Shown piece after piece: positions 56,581 to 62,975 of a DNA stretch of 62,975 nucleotides (positions are counted from its first letter, which is position 1; each line of letters starts with the position of its first letter). The notes beneath the pieces are model-generated. The model was not told where the DNA came from, ran no database searches, and saw only the letters and a list, made by a program, of their open reading frames with translations. Source of the stretch: Rhodoferax sp. (lineage in GTDB: Bacteria > Pseudomonadota > Gammaproteobacteria > Burkholderiales > Burkholderiaceae_C); contig NZ_JAAFHA010000011.1 in the NCBI RefSeq assembly GCF_010365055.1, positions 1 through 62,975 on the forward strand. The letters are read 5' to 3'. The position numbers and the translations under genes are program-made.

Positions 56581-57978
56581 ATGAGGACAGTTTTTGATCC
56601 CTTGCGCTTGAGTGCTGTGGCGCTCGATGTCTTGGCCAGTGGTCGTGCAACGCCGGACGCGATCGCCGCGCGCCAACAGTCCAGACTGGCTCATCTGCTT
56701 GATGCCGCTGTGCGCGGGTCCCGAATCTTCCGGGAGCGCCTGCAAGGCATGCCACCCGCCACCCCTCTGAGCGCGCTACCGGTGCTGGGCCGAGCCGAGC
56801 TGATGGCGCGCTTTGAGGATTGGGTGACTGACCCACAACTCAAGTTGCAGGAGCTTCGCAGCTTCACCGCCGATGCCAAGCGCATAGGCGAGCCCTACCT
56901 GGGCAAGTACCTGGTCTGGGAAAGTTCTGGCACCAGCCATCAACCGGGTATGTTCGTCCAGGATGCACGCGCGATGGCGGTTTACGATGCCCTGGAGGCG
57001 TTGCGGCGCAGCACGCTGCGGCCATTGCAGCGCTTGTTTGATCCTCTGTTGCTGGCGGAGCGCATCGCCTTTGTGGGTGCCACCACGGGCCACTTTGCCA
57101 GCATGGTGAGCATGCAGCGGCTGCGCCAGCTCAATCCGTTCATGGCGCAGAGCTTGCGTTGCTTTTCCATTTTGCAGTCAAACAGCGCTTTGCTCGATGA
57201 GCTCAATGCGTTTGCACCGACTGTGATTGCCACCTATCCGACCGTGGCAGCGTTGCTGGCCGATCAGGCGGCACAAGGGGCGCTGCACTTCCTGCCAAGG
57301 GAAATATGGACAGGCGGTGAAACGCTAAGTAGAGCCGTGCGCCGACACCTGGAACAGACACTTGGGTGCGTGGTGCGCAACAGCTATGGCGCCTCGGAAT
57401 TCATGTCGATCGGCTGGGAGTGCGGCCACGGGCAGATGCATGCGAACACCGACTGGGTGATTTTGGAACCGATTGACGCGCAGGGGCAGCCGGTCCCGGA
57501 CGGGAAGGCATCACATTCCACCTTGTTGACGAACCTGGCCAATTTCGTGCAACCGCTAATTCGTTATGACCTGGGCGACCAGATCACGCTGCATCCAGAG
57601 CGCTGTGAATGCGGCTCGTCACTGCCGGTGATCGAGGTGCAGGGTCGCCGGGACGATCCCTTGCTGATGGCAGGACAGAATGGGCGTCAGGTCACGCTCT
57701 TGCCGCTGGCGCTGACGACGGTGCTGGAAGATGAGGCAGGCGTCTTCGATTTTCAATTGCGCCAGCAGGATGATCACACCCTGGTGCTCAGGCTGGATCT
57801 GCAGGGAGCCGACGCCACAGCTGCAGCCGCGCGTTGCGTAAACGCCCTGGAACAGTTTGCCGTGGCGCAGGGCCTGGCCCGGCTGCGCGTTCTTACAGAA
57901 TTGGGGCAGCCGGTGCCGCGCGGGCGCAGTGGCAAGGCGCAACGCGTCGTCGCTCAAAGGCAAGGCAAGCACCGTTGA
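56581..57978 (+). CDS. PaaK-like adenylate-forming enzyme
   Basis: A 465-residue protein of the phenylacetate-CoA ligase/F390-synthetase-like class. The adenylation core has LVWESSGTSHQPGMF (the ATP-loop pattern SSGT) and IWTGGETLSRAVRRHLEQTLG, followed by YGASEFMSIGWEC; the C-terminal lid starts near QGRRDDPLLMAGQNGRQV. Substrate is unknown: no aromatic or other catabolic genes are next to it. ATG 56581, with little upstream ribosome site. Convergent with the PRPP-synthase-like gene. Confidence 0.8.
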   Translation: MRTVFDPLRLSAVALDVLASGRATPDAIAARQQSRLAHLLDAAVRGSRIFRERLQGMPPATPLSALPVLGRAELMARFEDWVTDPQLKLQELRSFTADAKRIGEPYLGKYLVWESSGTSHQPGMFVQDARAMAVYDALEALRRSTLRPLQRLFDPLLLAERIAFVGATTGHFASMVSMQRLRQLNPFMAQSLRCFSILQSNSALLDELNAFAPTVIATYPTVAALLADQAAQGALHFLPREIWTGGETLSRAVRRHLEQTLGCVVRNSYGASEFMSIGWECGHGQMHANTDWVILEPIDAQGQPVPDGKASHSTLLTNLANFVQPLIRYDLGDQITLHPERCECGSSLPVIEVQGRRDDPLLMAGQNGRQVTLLPLALTTVLEDEAGVFDFQLRQQDDHTLVLRLDLQGADATAAAARCVNALEQFAVAQGLARLRVLTELGQPVPRGRSGKAQRVVAQRQGKHR

Positions 57979-58007
57979 TGTGCGCATCCATCCGGCAGGA
58001 CCAGCGC

Positions 58008-58913
58008 TCAGCGCGTCGTGGTCATGGCGTCGATGCGGGTCAACGCCTCACCCAGGGGGCCGCTCATGCTGATGGCATTGCTGGCATGCTTGACGCAGTC
58101 GCTGCTCCAGACCTCGCGCACACCCGCGTTCAAAATCATGGACCAGGCATCAGCCACAAAGAGCGCGTGCGTGACCGCCACATCGACCGAGGTTGCGCCC
58201 GCAGCCAGCAGTTGGCGCGTTGCCTGAGCCAGGGTGTGGCCGGTGCTGACCACGTCGTCGAGCAGCACCACTTGACGGCCTGCCACGGGAATGTCCGGCA
58301 GCGCAATCTCGACCGCCCGGTCGCCACGGCGCACCTTGTGGCAAACAGCGTGGTCAAAACCGTGGCGCGTGGCAGCCTGAGCGACCCATTGCTTTGATTC
58401 TTCATCCGGCCCGAGCAGCAGGGCTTGCGCGCAATGGGTGGCAATCAGGTCGGACAGCAAGGGGGCTGCGCTGAGCGCCACCGCATTGGCCACGGGCACA
58501 GCTTGCTGCAATGTGGTGACGCGGTGCAAATGGGGGTCAACGGTGATGACGGCATCAAACATGCCGGCCAAGAACCGCCCGACAATGCGCTGGCTGATGG
58601 CTTCGCCCGGTTCAAACGCGACGTCCTGTCGCATGTAGCCGAGGTAGGGCGCCACCAGCGTCAAGTGCCGGGCGCCCAGGTCACGCGCGGTTTTGGCCGC
58701 CAACAACAGTTCGACCAGTTTTTCATTCGGGTCGTTGAGCGTGCGCAGGATGACCACATGATCCGGCAGGCTCGGGGGCAGGCGCAGCTTGATTTCGCCA
58801 TCGGGAAAGCGGTGACGATCGATACGGATCAGGTGGTGCCCAGCGGCCTGGGCGATGCGTGCAGCGCTCTCTTGCTCATCCTCAAAACACAGCAAAACAG
58901 GTGTTGATGGCAT
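58008..58913 (-). CDS. ribose-phosphate pyrophosphokinase-like protein
   Basis: A 301-residue PRPP-synthase homologue. VVLLDDVVSTGHTLAQATRQLLAAGA is the PRPP-binding loop (canonical DDMIDTAGT is changed to DDVVSTGHT). HLTLVAPYLGYMRQDVAFEPGEAIS and VITVDPHLHR are the other active-site loops, shorter and different from housekeeping Prs. ATG 58913 overlaps the thymidine phosphorylase stop by one base, so the two act in one operon. A housekeeping prs is expected elsewhere. It might handle ribose-phosphate released by the phosphorylase; that is inference. Confidence 0.82.
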   Translation of the reverse strand: MPSTPVLLCFEDEQESAARIAQAAGHHLIRIDRHRFPDGEIKLRLPPSLPDHVVILRTLNDPNEKLVELLLAAKTARDLGARHLTLVAPYLGYMRQDVAFEPGEAISQRIVGRFLAGMFDAVITVDPHLHRVTTLQQAVPVANAVALSAAPLLSDLIATHCAQALLLGPDEESKQWVAQAATRHGFDHAVCHKVRRGDRAVEIALPDIPVAGRQVVLLDDVVSTGHTLAQATRQLLAAGATSVDVAVTHALFVADAWSMILNAGVREVWSSDCVKHASNAISMSGPLGEALTRIDAMTTTR

Positions 58914-60481
58914 CAAAATTCCGTAAATACATGGGGCACATCTTCGGCTCGCCCGATGGTATAGCCGGTCGACTTGGCGCTGGCTTGGCGCGCAAAATCG
59001 AGGTCGCTTTGAAACCCGGCGTGAACGCGGTACAGAGGCTCGCCGCTTGCCACCGCGTCCCCCAGTTTGTGAAACAGGTCAATGCCGGCACCGATGACTT
59101 TGGGCGCACCCGCCAGACGGGCGATGCGCGCCACCTGCAGGTTGTCAATGCCGGTGACTACGCCGGACTCGCTGGCGCAAATATCAAAGGTCAAGGCGCC
59201 GAGTTGCGGATGGTTGTGATCAAAGGGCTTGGCGCCCTGGGCGGCAATGATGGCGTTCATTTTCGCCAGCGCCCGGCCAGAATCCAGAATGTCCCGCGCG
59301 ATCGCAAAACCGTCGCCACCGCGCACGTCCGGGTGGCATTCAATCAGCCGGCCAGCCAATCGCAAGGATTTTTGCCGCAAGTCGTTGGGCGCCCGGGCGT
59401 CGTTCTCCAGAACCCGCATCACATCGCGCGCCTCCAGCACCGGGCCAATGCCATTGCCAACCGGTTGGCGTCCATCCGTCACGATCACGTCCAGCGACAG
59501 ATGCATCCGCGCCGCCACGTACTCGAACAGCCGGCGCAGACGTTGCGCGTCAGGCATGGAACGCACTTTGGCGCTGGGACCGATGGGGATGTCCAGCACC
59601 AGATGGGTGGAGCCCGCGGCAATTTTCTTGGACAGAATGGAGGCCACCATTTGCCCGGGCGAGTCAATTGCCAGCGGTCGTTCGACCGAAATCAGCACAT
59701 CGTCGGCCGGCGACAAATGGGCGGCGCCGCCCCAGGCCAGGCAGCCCCGGTGCGCGCGCACGATGTCCGCCAACTGATCAAAAGGCAGCTCCACCTTGGC
59801 CAACACTTCCATCGTGTCGGCCGTGCCGGCCGGGGAGGTGATGGCACGCGATGAGGTCTTGGGGCACAGCAGGCCGTGCGCCGCCACAATGGGCACCACC
59901 AGCATGGAGGTGCGGTTGCCGGGAATGCCACCAATACAGTGTTTGTCCACCACCAGGGGCTCGTGCCAGTTGAGCGTTCGCCCGGTGGCCACCATCGCCT
60001 CGGTCAAAAAGTACACCTCCTCGCGGTCCAGTTCGTCCCGGTTGGTGGCCACAACAAAAGCACTCAACTCAATTTTGGAATAGTGCAATTCAGCGATGTC
60101 GCGCACGATATCCAGAAAGTCCTCACGGCCGAGCCGCTCACCGGCCAATTTGCGGCGCAGCGCGCCAATGGACTGCGGCGGCTCGGCCTGGGACACCGAA
60201 GCAGGGTGACCATCGGTCACGGCCATCTGAGCAAAAGCGTCCTCCGACAAGCCGAGCTCATCGCAGGCGACGATATGGGGGTCATCCACGACGTTCAGGG
60301 TGGCCAGAATGTGGCGTCCGTTGGCCCGCACCTCGACTTTGGACAAGGCCTGAAAGCCTTCAGCCCGGTACACCGCGCAGTCCCGGTGCAGGTAGGCCAC
60401 GTTTTCACGGTAGGTGTCGATCGCCACCCGGCGCAGCACCAGCTTGCTAGCCAGCTGCGGTTTGTCGCTGTGTTTGCGCAT
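58913..60481 (-). CDS. thymidine/AMP phosphorylase family protein (long form)
   Basis: A 522-residue protein. An N-terminal extension of about 85 residues precedes a NP-II phosphorylase core with [29 protein letters not shown] and the signature [25 protein letters not shown], and a C-terminal barrel-sandwich domain. The length and extension are those of the archaeal-type AMP phosphorylase group rather than the 440-residue bacterial DeoA. Enzymes of the group phosphorolyse nucleosides or NMPs to base plus (1,5-bis)phosphoribose. Coupled to the PRPP-synthase-like gene. Confidence 0.85.
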   Translation of the reverse strand: MRKHSDKPQLASKLVLRRVAIDTYRENVAYLHRDCAVYRAEGFQALSKVEVRANGRHILATLNVVDDPHIVACDELGLSEDAFAQMAVTDGHPASVSQAEPPQSIGALRRKLAGERLGREDFLDIVRDIAELHYSKIELSAFVVATNRDELDREEVYFLTEAMVATGRTLNWHEPLVVDKHCIGGIPGNRTSMLVVPIVAAHGLLCPKTSSRAITSPAGTADTMEVLAKVELPFDQLADIVRAHRGCLAWGGAAHLSPADDVLISVERPLAIDSPGQMVASILSKKIAAGSTHLVLDIPIGPSAKVRSMPDAQRLRRLFEYVAARMHLSLDVIVTDGRQPVGNGIGPVLEARDVMRVLENDARAPNDLRQKSLRLAGRLIECHPDVRGGDGFAIARDILDSGRALAKMNAIIAAQGAKPFDHNHPQLGALTFDICASESGVVTGIDNLQVARIARLAGAPKVIGAGIDLFHKLGDAVASGEPLYRVHAGFQSDLDFARQASAKSTGYTIGRAEDVPHVFTEF

Positions 60482-60553
60482 ACCCGAAGCCTACATCGCT
60501 TTGCTGGACGGGAACAAAAAAAGTTTGCGAGATGAGGCTCGGCAGTTGCCCAT

Positions 60554-60582
60554 AAAAAAAGGGCTTCCTGGAAGCCCTTTTT
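60554..60582 (-). terminator. terminator downstream of efp
   Basis: GGGCTTCC/GGAAGCCC stem with a T run on the minus strand (TTTTTTT) and also on the plus (TTTTT), so it can act in both directions. It lies between the efp stop and the upstream end of the phosphorylase operon. Confidence 0.8.
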
Positions 60583-60609
60583 GCCGCAGCCCGCTGGGCG
60601 GGCTGGCGC

Positions 60610-61164
60610 CTAAACGCGTTTGCGGTATTCGCCGGTGCGGGTGTCGATCTCGACCTTGTCGCCCTGCGCCACAAAAATTGGCACACCCACGTCAAAACCG
60701 GTGGAGATTTTGGCGGGCTTGAGCACCTTGCCGGAGGTGTCGCCCTTGACGGCAGGTTCGGTCCAGGTGATTTCGCGCACCACGTTGGTGGGCATTTCAA
60801 CCGAAATGGCTTTTTCGTTGTAGAACACCACTTCGAGTTCCATACCATCTTCGAGGTAGTTCAGCGAGTCACCCATGTTCTCGGCTTCGACTTCGTACTG
60901 GTTGAATTCGGTGTCCATGCAGATGTACATCGGCTCGGCAAAGTAAGAATAGGTGCATTCCTTCTTGTCCAGAATGACTTGTTCCAGCTTGTCGTCGGCC
61001 TTGTACACCACTTCGGTGTTGAAGTTGGCGATCAGACTTTTAAGCTTCATACGCACGGTGGACGAATTGCGGCCACCGCGGCTGTATTCGGTCCGTAGCA
61101 CGACCATCGGGTCTTTGCCGTACATGATGACATTACCAACGCGAATTTCTTGAGCGGTTTTCAT
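60610..61164 (-). CDS. efp: elongation factor P
   Basis: A 184-residue three-domain tRNA-shaped factor that relieves ribosome stalling at polyproline. The start [20 protein letters not shown] fixes ATG 61164. The tip of domain [10 protein letters not shown], places Arg at residue 32, the position rhamnosylated by EarP, and no Lys34 is present. [26 protein letters not shown] is the conserved C-terminal part. Next to earP, its modification enzyme. Confidence 0.96.
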   Translation of the reverse strand: MKTAQEIRVGNVIMYGKDPMVVLRTEYSRGGRNSSTVRMKLKSLIANFNTEVVYKADDKLEQVILDKKECTYSYFAEPMYICMDTEFNQYEVEAENMGDSLNYLEDGMELEVVFYNEKAISVEMPTNVVREITWTEPAVKGDTSGKVLKPAKISTGFDVGVPIFVAQGDKVEIDTRTGEYRKRV

Positions 61165-61255
61165 AGCGAGATGTGTGAAAGTTGGCCGCTGGTGACGCGG
61201 CAAGGGCGGTATGGACGGATGAAAAACCCGGTCAGGTCCCGCAAAGCTGGCTATT

Positions 61256-62398
61256 TTAAAGGTTTTTTAAAGCAAAACGCATGATCTGGGTCACAAGGTC
61301 GTCTTGCTGGCGCAGTTGGTGGCCAACGCTAGCCACGACTTGCTGCCAAGAATCAAGCGCCAACGCGGGCAATTGCGTCGCTTGGCTGGCCTTGCTGCCT
61401 GTGCGGCTATTCACACCATTCCAGACCCGGTGAAACGCCCGCAGTGAGGGCGGGGCGCCCAACATGTCCAGAAAAGCTTCCAGCTTGCGGTGATGGGCGT
61501 CGTCGTGCTGCGGGTAGATCTGCCAGACAAAGGGCTGGTTGGCCCACAAGGCGCGCACCAGTGAATCCTCCCCGCGAACAAAATTCAGCTCACAGGCCCA
61601 CAGCAGATGGTCGTAGTCGTATTGAGTAAGTGGCGGAAGGTAACTAATTGATAGCTGCTGACGCTTATTCCATGAGGGCTGCAGCCTATTTTTATCCAAA
61701 ATACAGGCGGAAACCGCTGCGCTCGCCCGACCCGCGGTGACCAGCAGCCGGGTCGCCTGCGGGCCCGTGGCCAACTGGTCCAACAAGTCGGCCAAGGCCG
61801 GCGGTTCGTAGCAAAACAGGGATACCAGGCGCTCGCCCTGCCAGGCAATGCCTTTGTGCTGCAGCCAGCCGACACGGTTGAAGCGGGCCTGGCGCTCGGC
61901 CAGATCGGGTTCCCGCAGCAGGCCACCCGTGCCCGCCGTGAAGCCGGGGTAGAAGAAGTATTTGCACAGACCCGCGCCTGGCCCGGTCATGACCGGGGAG
62001 GGGAGGCCGTGATTGCGTTCGGCGTAGCCTTCAGCACTCAGGTATTCCAGGTTAATCCATAAGCCTTTTTGGCCTCTAGCCCCCGTCCATCCTTCGCAAG
62101 CAGCTATAAATTCAGGACCAATTTCACAACCGAATGTTTCCAACAAAATGTCGCCTGGCGCCAAGCCTTGAGTCTCAATCGGCGCGGTCCAGTGACGGAT
62201 TTCGACGTTGGGCGCACCCTCGGGCGCCATCCAGACCAGCGCACTGGGATCGTCAACCCAGAAGCGCACGCGTTCGCCGCGCGCCCCCAAGCCAGCGCTC
62301 AAGCGCCAGCCCACGCCGATGTCACCGTAGTTGTCAATGACCCGGCAAAAGATGTCCCAAAGTTTTCCTGTCACGCCTGAATTGTCCACAATACGCAC
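61256..62398 (-). CDS. earP: EF-P arginine 32 rhamnosyltransferase
   Basis: A 380-residue glycosyltransferase that attaches rhamnose from dTDP-L-rhamnose to Arg32 of [28 protein letters not shown] (about 13-37) is the N-terminal signature with catalytic Asp residues; [44 protein letters not shown] is the nucleotide-sugar site. The start GTG 62398 has GAGG five nt upstream; GTG 62374 is an alternative. The segments [17 protein letters not shown] and [17 protein letters not shown] are encoded by dispersed repeats E and I. Starts two nt from uvrC in the opposite direction. Confidence 0.92.
   Translation of the reverse strand: MRIVDNSGVTGKLWDIFCRVIDNYGDIGVGWRLSAGLGARGERVRFWVDDPSALVWMAPEGAPNVEIRHWTAPIETQGLAPGDILLETFGCEIGPEFIAACEGWTGARGQKGLWINLEYLSAEGYAERNHGLPSPVMTGPGAGLCKYFFYPGFTAGTGGLLREPDLAERQARFNRVGWLQHKGIAWQGERLVSLFCYEPPALADLLDQLATGPQATRLLVTAGRASAAVSACILDKNRLQPSWNKRQQLSISYLPPLTQYDYDHLLWACELNFVRGEDSLVRALWANQPFVWQIYPQHDDAHHRKLEAFLDMLGAPPSLRAFHRVWNGVNSRTGSKASQATQLPALALDSWQQVVASVGHQLRQQDDLVTQIMRFALKNL
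61653..61680 (+). repeat. short dispersed repeat, copy I, inside earP
   Basis: AATTGATAGCTGCTGACGCT and TTATTCCATGAGGGCT form the core; GCAGCCTATTTTTAT follows. It runs opposite to earP and is read in the antisense direction as part of [14 protein letters not shown]. Confidence 0.7.
62078..62105 (-). repeat. short dispersed repeat, copy E, inside earP
   Basis: The minus strand TTTATAGCTGCTTGCGAAGG continues to GACGGGGGCT, AGAGGCCAAAAAGG. 26 of 28 core positions match copy D in aceF. It is read in frame as AACEGWTGA, the sense orientation relative to earP. Confidence 0.8.
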
Positions 62399-62400
62399 TT

Positions 62401-62975
62401 ATGCCTCATTTGCCAAATTCCACCTCACCCGAGGCGCCCGATAGCCCACCCGCTGCGGCCCTGTCCGCACACCCGGCGCAACTGCTCATCGACGTGGCGG
62501 GTCTGCCACCGCTGCCGGGGGTCTACCGCTATTTTGATTTTGAGGGCACGGTGCTCTATGTGGGCAAGGCCATCAATTTGAAAAAGCGGGTGTCGAGCTA
62601 TTTTCAGAAAAATCACGGCGGCACCCGCATCGGCCACATGGTGAGCAAGATTGTGCGGCTGGAAACGACCGTGGTGCGCTCGGAAGCCGAGGCGCTGTTG
62701 CTGGAAAACAACCTGATCAAGACCCTCAGCCCCAGGTACAACATTCTGTTTCGGGATGACAAGAGTTACCCGTACTTGAAGATGACCGGCGCAAGTGCCT
62801 CATCGAATCCCGGCAGCAGCTTTCCGCGGGTGTCCTACTACCGCGGTGCGGTCGAGAAGAGGCACCAGTATTTCGGACCCTACCCGAGCGCCTGGGCGGT
62901 CAAGGAGGCGATTCTGCTGATGCAAAAGGTGTTTCACCTGCGCACCTGTGAAGACCCGGTGTTCAACAACCGCAC
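62401..62975 (+). CDS. uvrC: excinuclease ABC subunit C, N-terminal part (runs off right edge)
   Basis: The first 191 codons of UvrC, the nuclease that cuts on both sides of DNA lesions with UvrAB. The GIY-YIG domain is visible: [55 protein letters not shown] and [13 protein letters not shown], ending [23 protein letters not shown] 62401 begins an extra 24-residue Pro/Ala-rich N-terminus before the domain. The promoter must overlap earP, since the two starts are two nt apart. Confidence 0.93.
   Translation, partial: MPHLPNSTSPEAPDSPPAAALSAHPAQLLIDVAGLPPLPGVYRYFDFEGTVLYVGKAINLKKRVSSYFQKNHGGTRIGHMVSKIVRLETTVVRSEAEALLLENNLIKTLSPRYNILFRDDKSYPYLKMTGASASSNPGSSFPRVSYYRGAVEKRHQYFGPYPSAWAVKEAILLMQKVFHLRTCEDPVFNNR

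Overview
The window looks like chromosomal DNA of a betaproteobacterium of order Burkholderiales, most likely family Comamonadaceae (Rhodoferax/Polaromonas-like). This is inferred from gene content (pyruvate dehydrogenase operon whose E3 carries its own lipoyl domain, class II NrdJ ribonucleotide reductase, priB between rpsF and rpsR, EarP next to an Arg32-type EF-P, PpsR divergent from ppsA) and from REP-like and short dispersed repeats. No tRNA, rRNA, CRISPR array or intact transposon was seen.

Layout. 1-9.6 kb: the first codons of a 2-oxoacid oxidoreductase gamma subunit at the left edge, an NADP-dependent oxidoreductase, a serine hydrolase, a K+-channel-like protein, the divergent ppsR/ppsA pair and a fused sodium/solute symporter. 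9.6-14.4 kb: rpsF-priB-rpsR-rplI behind a terminator-like leader, then nrdJ. 14.4-24.3 kb: universal stress protein, smc-zipA-ligA-def, dnaG. 24.4-31 kb: a hydroxyacyl-CoA dehydrogenase with a LiuR-type operator, pyrD, rpiA, a periplasmic glutaredoxin-like protein, prlC, folD. 31-40.9 kb: a FixJ/PAS-kinase two-component pair divergent from aceE-aceF-lpdA. 40.9-43.5 kb: a small scrambled accessory region built from extra lpdA 3' ends, an hsdM relic, a HigB/HigA-like toxin-antitoxin pair and an IS91-type transposase scrap. 43.5-49 kb: accessory redox/metal genes (truncated thioredoxin-membrane protein, ZIP transporter, DUF1269-like protein, 1-Cys peroxiredoxin, ferritin-like protein, second-type psd, broken hydrolase). 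49-52.5 kb: an ABC importer of the phosphonate/selenate class. 52.6-63 kb: egtD relic, rlmB, a lipoprotein, a LOG-family protein, yqjKED-like genes, a PaaK-like ligase, a thymidine/AMP-phosphorylase plus PRPP-synthase-like pair, efp, earP and the start of uvrC.

Two things stand out. First, at least eleven copies of a short dispersed repeat occur, each with a 28-nt core that begins AGC(T/G) and ends GGGCT. Seven copies lie inside open reading frames (smc, ligA, aceF, lpdA, earP twice, and a lipoprotein whose signal peptide is encoded by the repeat). Second, the DNA behind lpdA contains two further, non-identical lpdA 3' ends, one with its own matching terminator, separated by defence-type genes. 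This suggests repeated recombination at the lpdA 3' end.
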